64,000 nt of DNA from Rhodeus uyekii (lineage: Eukaryota; Chordata; Actinopteri; Cypriniformes; Acheilognathidae): NCBI GenBank assembly GCA_037043235.1, contig JAWRVZ010000049.1:3624501-3688500 (forward strand), written 5' to 3'. The translations under genes and the position numbers were made by a program. The notes under the pieces are model-generated. The model saw nothing but the letters and a program-made list of their open reading frames with translations. It ran no database searches and was not told the DNA's origin. Positions 1-10,918 of the stretch are shown here, in pieces. Each line of letters opens with the position of its first letter. Within the stretch, counting starts at the first letter, position 1.

Positions 1-640
1 AGATAATTTGGACTAAACCAGACCTCATCAGACCAAACAAGACCGTTTTGGACTAAACCAGACCTCATTAGACAAAACAAGATAATTTGGACTAAACCAG
101 ACCTCATCAGACCAAACAAGACCGTTTTGGACTAAACCAGACCCCATCAGACAAAACAAGATCGTTTGGACTAAACCAGACCTCATCAGACCAAACAAGA
201 CCGTTTTGGACTAAACCAGACCTCATCTGACTAAACAAGACCGTTTTGGACTAAACCAGACCTCATCAGACCAAATTAGACCGTTTTGGACTAAACTAGA
301 CCTCATCTGACTAAACAAGACCGTTTTGGACTAAACCAGACCTCATCAGACCAAACAAGACCGTTTTGGACTAAACCAGACCTCATTAGACAAAACAAGA
401 TAATTTGGACTAAACCAGACCTCATCAGACAAAACAAGATCGTTTGGACTAAACCAGACCTCATCAGACCAAACAAGACCGTTTTGGACTAAACCAGACC
501 TCATCAGACAAAACAAGATCGTTTGGACTAAACCAGACCTCATCAGACCAAACAAGACCGTTTTGGACTAAACCAGACCTCATCAGACCAAACAAGACCA
601 TTTTGGACAGTGTCAGACTAAACCTGGTCTCATTAGAGTG
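1..640. repeat. 40-bp minisatellite in an adgrl1 intron
   Basis: About 15 tandem copies of a 39-40 bp unit built around 'ttggactaaaccagacctca' followed by a variable 'tcagaccaaacaagaccg' part. Two unit types alternate, one with 'gaccgtttt' and one with 'gataattt' or 'gatcgttt'. Copies decay over 600-660. The array runs off the left edge, so its full size is unknown. It lies in the intron just upstream of the adgrl1 exon at 700. Open frames across it are a by-product of the repeat. Confidence 0.95.
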
Positions 641-699
641 AACCAGGCTACACTAGACTGCGTAATAAATGCAGCGCTCATGCGTGTGTTTGTGTGTAG

Positions 700-2643
700 G
701 TTTTGTGTCCGGTCCTGGCCGGTCTGCTGCACTTCTTCCTGCTGTCCGTGTTCTGCTGGCTCTGCATGGAGACGGTGCAGCTGTACGTGCTGATGGTGGA
801 GGTGTTCGAGAGCGAGACGTCCCGTCGGAAGTACTACTACCTCTCTGCGTACGGCTTCCCCACGCTGGTGGTGGCCATCTCCACTGCCATCGACTACAGG
901 AGCTACGGAGGACCCAAAGCGTGAGTGTGCTTCTCTCTGTAGCATGTGCTGGCATCACTGTGTGTGTGTGTGTAATGCATCTTTTGTGTGTAATGCATCT
1001 TTTGTGTGTTGTGTAGCTGCTGGTTGAGGGTGGATAACTACTTCATCTGGACGTTTATCGGCCCCGCCTCTCTCGTTATCCTGGTGAGACACATTTTAAT
1101 GCTCTGGTTCATAAAATTCTTATACTTTTTATTGCCCGTGTTTGTAATGCCGAACCACTGCACTGCTTATACAGTTTATATAGTTTTATATATGCATGGT
1201 ATAGAAAAGCTTATAAAAACTGCTGTATTATTTTTATTGTTGAAATAGTGATATTTTATATTACATTTACAACAAACCGCTATAATGCCGAGTTCAGTAT
1301 CTTCTGAAGGACTTCTCTTGTGTGCAGCTGAATCTGGTGGTGCTGGTCATCACCGTCCACCGGATGTTGCGTCACTCCACGGTGCTGAAACCGGACTCCA
1401 GCCGCTTCGACAACATCAAGTAAGAATGCAGGTCCCACGTGTCTCTGTTTACTGGAAACATGAAAATACACCATGTTGCTATGAGCTTTATTCCCTTCTT
1501 CTTTATTTATTGCTCTCTCGAGCCCAGCATTGAAATCATTTCCACATTTGCAGTGAGAGCAGTTCCAGAATGCAGATCTGTATTTGTGTGTGCCGTGTTT
1601 TTTATATTGTGTCATTCAAGCACGTGTAGTTGCCGTCCCTGTAGACACTGGACATCAAGTCAGATCAGTGTTATTTAGTCAATCCTGGATCCTGGAACTC
1701 TTGCTGTTGTTTATATCTCTACTAGAGCAGGTTTTCCTTTTTGAATGTTGATTATTTCCCCATACTCTCATTGTTGCGGCTCGTCTCTTCTCAGTCTGTC
1801 AGAAACGCTCTGTTTAGTTCCTGTTTTTATGAAGCTCCTCCTTCTGAAAGCACACTGTGCTCTGATTGGTCGGCTGGATCGGTGTGTTGTGATTGGTCGA
1901 TAGCTTCTAGTGTGTTTGGGAAATGTCCCGCCCCTTCCCATAACCGCCAGTTTCAACACACGACTCACTCACTCAAGCCCCGCCCCTTTATTCTGCGCAT
2001 GAATTATGATAATGAGGCATTTTGTGAGGTGTTGGTTAATGAAGGAAACCATATTGTTATGTGTTACTGTGTTTTTTAGTATTTCTAGTTTTAGTTACTG
2101 ATATCAACACTGGGTGGACAGCAGCCTGAAAGCTTTTGTGACGGTGTGTGTGTGTGTGTGTGTGTGTGTGCAGGTGCTGGACGGTCAGTTCTGTGACGCT
2201 GCTGTTACTGGTGTCTCTGACGTGGATCTTCGGCCTCCTGTTCATCAACGACAACAGCGTGGTGATGGCGTACCTCTTCACCTCCTTCAACGCCCTGCAT
2301 GGCATGTTCATCTTCCTCCTGCACTGCGCCCTGCAGAAGAAGGTGACTGGCTGTTCCTCTGTGTTTGTTGCCTGAATTTGGCCTTCTGGTTTCTCACACA
2401 GTGTTGTGTGTTTAACAGGTGCAGAAAGAATACAGCAAATGCTTGCGTCAATCACCCTGCTGTGGCCACGCCTCCTCCACCGGTTCCCACGGTTCCCTCA
2501 AGAGCTCCGCCCATCGAGGCAACAATCGCTACTACGGCGGCAGCCAATCACGGCACGCACCAGCACAAAGACAGGTATGGTGAGGTGTTACACCGCCTGA
2601 AATATCAGGAGATTACACACCTGTGGCTTAAATCTCGTGTGTG

Positions 2644-2675
<32 letters not shown>

Positions 2676-5565
2676 TGCGTGTGTGTGTGTAGAGTCGTAT
2701 CAGGAGGATGTGGAATGACACTGTTCGACGACAGACTGAATCGTCCTTCATGGCAGCTGAGATCAACAACACACCCACACTCACCCGAGGTGAAATATAC
2801 ACACACATGCTCTCATCCAATATATTGTTATATTATATTATTTAAAAAAGTAATAACAAATGACAAAATATTAGTAATGAAAAGTATATAAAAATATGAA
2901 TAAAACTACCATTTTTTACCATTTTAAGGTCTGGTTTAGTACCATTTAAAAACACCTGTTTTAAAGCAGATATTAGTACTAACAAATAATTAAATATTAG
3001 TAATAAATGGTATCTAAAAATGAAGAGTAAAGATTGTACCCTTGCATTTAATAAATATTTATTTTATTTTACATTGTATTAAAAAAAATAAAAAAAATTA
3101 TTTGTTACAAATAATAACAAATGATAAAATAGTAACAGTAAAAAGTACATAAAAATATGAATACATATATTTATATGTATGTATTATACTAACAATGGAG
3201 CTTAAACTTTTTTTATTTTACTTGTTCATGACATTTGAGAATATACATTCTGCTCATATATATATATATTCATATTCTCAAATGTCATAAAAAACATTTT
3301 CACATATTTGAATATTTATTTTTAAATAAAACAAATATTCAAATAAGTGAAAATGTTTTTATTATAATAAATACAAATTCTATAAGAAATACATGAGATA
3401 TAAGAAATATATAAAACTTTACAATTACATTAAAAAAATATTTGAACATTTATTTCAAACTCTTAAAAATAAATGTTCAAATATGTGAAAATATTTTTCA
3501 TTGTAATATAAGAAATATATAAAACTTTACAATTCAATGTACAAAATATTTGAACATTTATTTTAATTCTTTCATTAACTGTTAGTAATAACAAATAAAA
3601 TTTATATTAGTCATAAAAAAGTAACATAAAAAAACGTTTGTTAAGCTCCATCTCTTTTACACAAAAAACAGTCATGTGGATTTTTTTCTTTGCACAAACA
3701 GATTTTTTAAAATATTTGTTAGATGTGTTTCTTCAGAACTCACACACAAACGGCATCATTTCACAACACTGACCCACAGCTGAAATGTCTCCCTGCACCC
3801 CTATAAGGACCGTGATGTTTCTCCTCAGGCACTATGGGTAATCACCTCCTAGCCAATCCAATGCTACAGACCCGCTCTGGCTCCTCCCCTTACAACACCT
3901 TATTGGCTGAAACATTCAACCCCCCTTCACCAGCAGTTTTCAACGCCACTGGTCAGTGTGTATATGTGCATGATGTGTGCGTGTTTGTATATGTGTGTGA
4001 TGAAAAGCGTTGTGTGTGTTTTTCTCTAAATGTGTGTATCTCTATTCACTTGTTTCTCCTTTCTTCCTGTCGTACTCTCTCTGTCAACCGATCTACAGGC
4101 ACGTTCAGAAACTCAAGTATGGGACACGTGTTCTCAATCTCTGTCTCTGTGTTTCTCTCATTTCAATGCTTCTCCTTCATCTTCACTTCCCTAACATACT
4201 CAAACTACTCAAATCAAGCATGACAAAAATCATCTGCAAACACACTAGTGCCTCATTTATGCAACTTGACCTTTACGTCACAATCAGACAAGCACATCAG
4301 ATTTTCCACATGTCTATTACCACAGTATTAGCAGACTGGGACAAGAAAATAAAGTTAAGTAGACCCGGGGGTGTGAGAAACACTACAGTTTAATAATGTT
4401 GAATAGCTGGTGAGTAAAGGATGACAAAGCGTTCGTTATTCCTCGTAAGTGTGAGCATATTGTCGAGAGACACGAAGAGTAGGTGTTGTTGTGGAAAGAG
4501 TGAATTTTGCTCATGGTCATCATGAGGCTGAACTCACGTGCATGACCGAACGCAAGCATCAGATGCATCTCTGTATTTACGCATTCATGGTCAGTATCAA
4601 TGACATGTCACTAAATGGTGTCGCATCCTAAAAAAAAGCTACCTGACGATCCGAACTGAATGTTCAAACTGAAGCAAATTTTGATTGGTTTCTGCTCCGG
4701 TGTAATCGAGCATTTCTCTCTCTGTCCTGTAGAGGGCACCCTGTCACGCAGCCGAGAGTCTTGTGGGCTGGAGGGAGTTCGACTAAACGGAAACTACAAC
4801 AACAGCTACTCGCTGCACGGAGGGAGCTCGGATCTGCTGGGGAGCGTTCCTGTGGGATCAGGGGCCGTTTCTGGTGAAGTCAGTCCCGCTCTTTTGACGC
4901 CGCGAGGGGCGGAGCCTGCTTCTAGTCTGAGGCGGAACCTTTCCGACGCGGCGGCGTTGGAGAAGATGATCATATCCGAGCTGGTGCAGAGCAATCTGCG
5001 GCCTTCCACTGATCGATATGGCAACGGAACGAATTCGACAATGCACCGGCAGGATTACGCCACGTCGACGGGTCATCGAGAGCCTCCGCAGCGGCCCTTG
5101 CCCCGCCCACCTCCACCGCCCCCACAGGACGAGGAAGAGCTGCTGTACAAAGCCCTGGAAAAGCCACGTCTGCCGGATAAGCCCCGCCTACCGGATAAGC
5201 CCCGCCTGCCTGATAAACCCCGCCTCCTGGAGCATGCCCAGTCTGTGTTCTACCAGAGCGAGGAGGACTCGGAGAGCTTCTCAGCAGAAACTACCGATGG
5301 CGTGAGTGGGGCCGGCCCCGATTCCGCCTCCCTGTACGCACGGGAGCGCGATTCATCCTATCCCGACAGCAGTCCCGAGGCTCTGGGGGCGGAGCCGCAC
5401 CCCACCCTCCCGCCGGACGAGCTGTACTTCAGTGCGGGACGTCAAGCGCACGTCTCGGCCTTTTACCAGCCTCCGCCTCGCAGGACCAACGACGAGGCTC
5501 GGCTGGGACTGCAGCCCTCGCAGGGGGAAGGCGACGGACAGATGCAACTGGTGACGAGTCTGTGA
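700..5565 (+). CDS. adgrl1: Latrophilin-1 (adhesion G-protein-coupled receptor L1), 3' part
   Basis: Adhesion GPCR of neuronal and endocrine membranes; the family binds teneurins, FLRTs and alpha-latrotoxin with its ectodomain, which lies outside the window. Exons, each checked for GT/AG sites and phase: 700-920, 1017-1083, 1328-1419, 2174-2342, 2419-2574, 2693-2789, 3829-3951, 4099-4116, 4733-5565. They encode TM3 (HFFLLSVFCWLCMETVQLYV), TM4, the CWLRVDNYFIW loop, TM5, TM6 (LLLLVSLTWIFGLLFIN), TM7 and a long tail. Family landmarks are ALQKKVQKEYSKCLR, SRIRRMWNDTVRRQTESSFM, RGTMGNHLL, SPYNTL and the C-terminus GDGQMQLVTSL, a PDZ-ligand-like end. I prefer ADGRL1 over L2/L3 because of the proline-rich tail and this C-terminus. 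The frame is open throughout. The 5' exons are missing only because of the window edge. Confidence 0.93.
2790..3828. other. AT-rich adgrl1 intron with stacked hairpins
   Basis: The intron is extremely A/T rich from 2800 to 3700. It holds three successive inverted repeats: 3228-3247 with 3270-3290 ('catttgagaatat' / 'atattctcaaatg'), 3294-3325 with 3330-3362 ('acattttcacatatttgaa' and its complement), and 3439-3460 with 3466-3498. No coding signal was seen. Confidence 0.75.
4099..4116 (+). CDS. adgrl1: adgrl1 18-nt microexon
   Basis: The sequence 'ctacag|gc acg ttc aga aac tca a|gtatgg' has a good acceptor and donor and keeps phase with both neighbours (each junction splits a codon 1/2). It adds G-T-F-R-N-S-K before GTLSRSRESCG. 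Mammalian ADGRL1 has a similar G-S-Y-R-E-P-K stretch at this position, as I recall it. Skipping the exon also keeps the frame (NAT-E-GTLSR), so it may be optional. Confidence 0.7.
4733..5565 (+). CDS. adgrl1: adgrl1 last coding exon (cytoplasmic tail)
   Basis: Acceptor 'tcctgtag|ag', stop TGA at 5563-5565, 276 full codons plus stop. Landmarks in order: RLNGNYNNSYSLHGG, DAAALEKMIISELVQSNLR, a proline cluster PLPRPPPPPPQDEEELLYKA, three RLPDK repeats (about 5167-5220), RAQ-like EHAQSVFYQSEED, SSYPDSSPEALG, and the terminal MQLVTSL. The tail is the region that binds scaffold proteins in the family. The RLPDK triplet is a local coding repeat that I do not recall in mammalian orthologues. Confidence 0.93.
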
Positions 5566-6790
5566 CTAGGGCGCTGGTGACCAGGACACGCAGATCTGGA
5601 GGAGGACAATGAGGGGGGATGACTTCAGCATCACCATCATCATCGCGATTAGTTTCAGGGCGAATCTCAAGAAAACTCACCAGAAAGACTTCTGTTTTTG
5701 TTGGCTGTGAAATACGAACTAGACGTTTTTGTTGAGATTCCTGCTTTAGTATGACTATGATTACGATTATTGTTTGTCTTGAGATCTCGCAAAAAGAGTA
5801 ATGTGGTGAAAGCCCTGTTTAGATGATGATGATGGTGATGATGATGGCAATGTTGGCTTCCTCCTCCACGTCTCTGTTTCCTGGTCACCCGCACACCCAC
5901 CCTGCTCATCTCACTGCCATTCAAGCACATCTGTCCTTTCTAAGAAGCAGTCTTCTTATCGGGTACTTTTTCCTCCATTTGTCCATCCTCCATCTCTTAC
6001 CTGCTGAGAAAACCAGTTTAAACCAGCCTTTGGTGGTTATCCGGCCTCCTGGCCTGGCCGAGCTGGTCTGTTTCGCTGGTTTGGGCTGGAAAGCCATCTG
6101 AAGACCACCTTAGGCTGGATTAAGCTGGTTTTTCGGCTGGATCTCTTTCGTTCAGGGTGGTGTGGTGTATGAGTGTCAAACCTTTATCAGAATGTGATAA
6201 CACTTACACCAGAGACCGCAGCTCTTATACATGCCAAAAAAGTCACACACTTACACTCTTGGGGAGCAGTTACTGTCAGGGTCACGCTCTCACCGCCATA
6301 GAGGTCAAAGGTTATGAGTCACGGGTTCAACACGTCGATCAAATCAACCAGACTGTTGGGTTTCAGCAGCGTGGTGGGTAAAAGAACACAAACAAACTGT
6401 CAAACAATCATCTGCTTCGGTGTTGACACCGACAATCACAACGCCAGGTTTTGAGGACGTTGACGCAACGCTCCGCCCCTTCCTGTGTTGAAGTAGGCTG
6501 CTCGAGGATGTGATGTTCAACGGCGGGAGGCCGAGCAACGGCTGCTTGCAAACTTCCTGTAAATACAAACTGAGAGACGTGAAGTCTCTGGACATGCTTC
6601 TCTTTCACTTTTGAGTTTATGGTTGAAAAAAGTCTTAAAGAATATGTAGATGATCTGATGACACTGTCTCCTCTTTCTGTCTTTTTCTCACTCTGTCTCT
6701 TTCGGTCTTTCTCGCTCTATGAGAGTGTTTCATGTAAAAAAAAAAAAGATAAGATGTTTTTTAATCAAAATAAAACAGACAAAAGCAAAC
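5566..6790 (+). other. adgrl1: adgrl1 3' UTR with poly(A) signal
   Basis: Begins after the TGA. A canonical AATAAA lies at 6769-6774, about 1.2 kb downstream, and is the likeliest end. The UTR contains short ATG/CAT runs (5630-5645, 5822-5850) and a dispersed repeat at about 6005-6145. The exact cleavage site cannot be seen from sequence alone. Confidence 0.6.
6005..6145. repeat. 'accag/ctggt' dispersed fish repeat in the 3' UTR
   Basis: Degenerate, partly self-complementary stretch of AAACCAGCCT, GCTGGTTT and TTAGGCTGGATTAAGCTGG words. This wording is common in teleost interspersed repeats. No intact ends were seen. Confidence 0.55.
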
Positions 6791-9700
6791 AGGCCCTGTA
6801 CTCTTCTTCAACTAACCTACTGCTAAATATCGTTCACATGATTACTGTGTTGATCGGGAGGTCATGGTTCAACTGGTGAACTGGTAGATGTCAACAAGCA
6901 TTTTTCTCCTTTTGCACACGTAACTCTCATAGGCCAGTGAGAGCTGTGCTTGTAAACTTCACTCCGCTGATCTCAAGAGGAGCACGAGTGACAGGAGAGA
7001 CTGACCCCCGCCTCCCACACCAGAGCCCCCAGTTGGAGTCCCGCTCCGAGAGGGTCGAGTAGCACCAGATACACACACATTCAAATGCACCTGTGCTCTT
7101 GAAAAGCATTTTTTGTGTGATTTTTAGTATCCTGTAAGTATTACATCTTATTTTTACAGTCCATCTAATGTTTGACTGGAAAGGTTGTGCTAATATTTGC
7201 TTGGAGAAAATCCATGTGAATTGTGTAAACCAGTGGCAAATCACACAGTCACAAATCCAGCAGTAATTGACTAACACTGTTTAGAGGCAATCTCATGCTT
7301 GCACTGTATTTAGTCCCCGTAGATCCGCATACACTTAAAGTAACACTATTTCTAGTCAGAGGTCACGACCACGATTGCATATATGAGCCGACCAATAGGA
7401 CTTTCTCTGATAGTGGTTTGGTTTAGTCATGTCGTGGTTTCCCACGTTCACTTAGAGAAACTAGTCTGATATTAAACTAGGCCCGCCCTATTTAGGTCGA
7501 TCAACATTTTATTGCCCTATACAGAAATTCCCTTTGTTAGCCTTTAAGGTGTAGAGCCAAGCGTCAGCCGGATCTCTATAATCTCAGTCGGTGTTTCCTG
7601 TGCTCCACACAAACTTTAGTCCGTTACTAACCTGACACGACTTTGCGGTAACAAAGGATGCAATGTAATCTACTGGAGTTAATCAATTCAGAGTAAGTCA
7701 GAATAACTTAAAACGTAACAATTTATTGACCATTATTGATTAAACAATTATTCAAATTAAATTCACAAGAGAAAAATCATTCATCAATCAAATAAGACAA
7801 TTCAGAGGTCAAGGAAAATATGTACCTGCATTGAAAACTCCCCACAGAAATCTGTCTACAGATTCCCTGAGCCTTTGGCCATCTCTCCTGAAACACTCCA
7901 GTGATTCAACAGGTAATCAAATGCTGTTGTCTGTAATTATAATTAAGTTTTGGTGCCCTCCACAGGGGGTCACTAATGGGCAATCAGAATTTGTCAGACG
8001 GGCGGTAGATTGAATGAAGGATCTGAGGGAGGGCACGCAATATTGTGTTTGACATTGTGTTTGAGGAGTTTTGTGTTTTCAAAAGATTTCCACAGATAGC
8101 AGACATGTATAGTCACTTCGGGCACACTCGTAACTGCATGGATTCTGCGTGAGGTTAGTGTGAGGGAACCGAGGGTGATGGAGAGAGTGAGGGTGAGGTG
8201 TGAACTGCTCGGAGAGGAGCGTCTCGGTGCTGTCGCTACTTACGCAGGAAACTTCTCGGGGATTAGTCGTCACTTTCTGCTCTCAGTGCTTCCCCCAAAA
8301 TAAAAGCCATAACATGTGAAAGCAATGGAATTGAGATACGAATGAATATTATTATGCCATTGTAGCTTTACTGTTGTTTTGTAAAATATTATAATTATTA
8401 TTAAATACTTCTTTTTTATTTGACAGTATCATTGCAATAGTAACATTTCTCTATCGGCCTAAAAAAAATTCATAAAAAAAAATCCATATTCGTCTGTTAT
8501 TATAGTCATATTGAAGGTGGAAAAACAGGTTTACCTTCTCTTTTGTTCTTAGCTGATCACATGCCAGCTTCAAGAACTTCATCATCATCTTCATCATCAT
8601 CATCGGTGGGGTTTGTGTTTTGACGCTGAGGCCGACGTGTGTGGTTTTCTCTCTCAGGATCATGGGTTAAGAATTTGTTTTGTAATTTATTTCAAATTAT
8701 TTTCAGGTTGAGTTTTGTAACACTGATCCGCACATTAACCGCAGGCCCGCGGAGGAGGAGGAGGAGGAGGAGGATGAGGCTCGATCTGTGGTGGGGTGGG
8801 ATGCTGATCAGAGGATGATGGGAATCTCCCTCTACTTCTCTAAAAACTTCAAAAGAAAGAGGTGACTCACACAGATGTAATGACATTAAATCACTCTTTT
8901 TGACTCCATTTAAAACCATTGAGATGCTATTTTTGACACGACAAGACAATTTTTTATTAGAGTTATTCATAAACCCAGGGAGGATTCATGAAAACACGTC
9001 AGCTGGAGAGGACGCAAACATTCAGCATGAGTCGCTATCATCTGTTAACATAAAAACAAAAGCAGCGATTGCACAGTGACCTTTAACCTTTATCTCGTTG
9101 CTCTTCACTGCTGTTGCTACAGGAAAGATTGTTCATTGTTCAGTTTTTAAGTGTCTTGAAACTTGAATATCCAGTTAAAATACTTAAACATCCTTCAAAC
9201 AAGATGCATTTACTTGAGAAGCAACACTTTGAACTCGTTTAATCTTAAGAAACGAATCTGCTAGTGCAGTCAGACAAAATACGTATGGATTAATGGTAAT
9301 AAAGAGACAATCTATGAAAACGAGAGTCTGATGCTTCTTGAATTTAATGTTGTTCATGTATAACCAGACTTCTGCCGATTGAGTGTTTAATTGACAATCG
9401 CAACCAAACATACAAAACAAAAGCACTTTATCACGGTTTTTATTAGTTCAAGATTAAAGAGATTCAAGAGTTTTATTTGTCACATGCACAGTTATATACA
9501 GGATATACATCCAGCAGTGAAATGTAAATTGGATAAGTTGTAAATAATAAGTTATAAGTATCGTTAATCCCCTCTGGTTAAAGTCCATTGTTTATATCAT
9601 TGTTTTTCCAGGCAACATACAGTATAAATCACAAACGCATCATCATTCTATAGCACTTTTTTAAGTTAAAAGCTTTTTTTAAAGTTTACGTTTAATATTT

Positions 9701-10050
9701 TTAGGACAAATTGCTCTACAAATGGTTCAACTGATTGCCTCGCTTTGTGAGTTCAAGAAGTTAAAACTTATTAAGTCGTTAATAATGTATAAATAGTTAA
9801 ATACTCAAAAATAAAACACTATATGTGTTACCTTACGTGCATGTTATGTGACCATCAACCAACATCAGAGAGCATGCACATGTGTTATGCAAATACAAAA
9901 GGTGTCAGCAGTGATCTGGAGATCGTGGGAAATGGCATGTTCTCCATCTGAATCAGCCTGATGGGATCACATCTGAGCTTACAGTGAGGGAATCACCTTC
10001 TGTGCAGGTCAGGGCTTGTGCCGCAGAGAAATGACTGTAATTATTCTCTG
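6791..10050. other. Intergenic stretch, no gene seen
   Basis: No open frame here has family similarity or splice structure. The base composition is mixed, with simple GAG/GAT runs near 8575-8610 and 8750-8775. A stretch at about 9430-9530 ('caagagttttatttgtcaca') resembles a dispersed fish repeat, but I cannot name it. Confidence 0.6.
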
Positions 10051-10064
10051 TTATTTATGATTAT

Positions 10065-10897
10065 AGGGGAGCACGGGGACAAACGTAACACTTTCTGGTT
10101 TTAGCCAAATAATGAACAAAGTAAATGGGTTATACAAACTATATTTTTATACAAACAACACACAAGCCTCTCCTACAAATGAGCACTGGTTTGATGTTCG
10201 TCGGACTTACAGTTTCTGCGCAGTATCACCAAAAGCGCAAGGAGTGAAATGTGACAACTTACCCCGTGAGCAGGGCTCGTTGTAACACCATGTTATCCAA
10301 TGGGTGTTCATTGACGTATTTTTATTTCTTAATAAAGGTTGAGTCTTAATGATTATAAGCATAACTTATTAATGGAATATTTTTTTTCTTTTATTTATTA
10401 CATTGTTATGCTTTGAACAATGTAATGACATGAAAAACGTTTTAATAGGTTAATACAATGCAAAATATATGATTATTGATGCAGCCTATTCAATACGGCT
10501 TAGTTGTAACACCGCGTTACAACTAACCCCGCGCTGTCGTGTTCACTTCAGGACCGGATAGCAGTCACTATGTGTTTTTCACATCTTTCAAAATGGTACC
10601 ATCTTTTAGCCAAGAAGATGGTAATCATAACAATATAAGATTGGACTAACATACTTTCACACATTCTTTGAAAATCGAAAAACAACTACTATAACAAAAA
10701 ATATTTTCATGCTTTCAAAAGAGGTTTTCCTGTGGTTCTCATCCAAATTTCGCAGAAATTTCTCGAAAGATGTTCAGAAGACGTGTGCAAACAGTGTGGT
10801 GAAAAGCCCGTTAGCACGTCACATTTAAGACCGTGCAACTATCTAAAAAGTCTGTGTTACTATTTACCCCGCGTTACTTTGTGCCCCGCGCTCCCCT
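10065..10897. mobile_element. Non-autonomous DNA transposon with GGGGAGC termini
   Basis: The left end 'aggggagcacggggacaaa' is matched in inverse at the right end ('gtgccccgcgctcccct'), so the termini are inverted repeats. Internal words 'gttgtaacacc' and 'gttacaactaacccc' recur in both orientations. There is no transposase. The 15-mer 'ttatttatgattata' occurs at 10051-10065 and again at 10904-10918, flanking the element; six bases lie between the right terminus and the second copy. Confidence 0.75.
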
Positions 10898-10918
10898 AAG
10901 CCCTTATTTATGATTATA

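Noticed and set aside
1..640. CRISPR-like array (regular ~40-bp periodicity)
   Set aside because: There are no unique spacers, the whole unit repeats, and the locus is a vertebrate intron.
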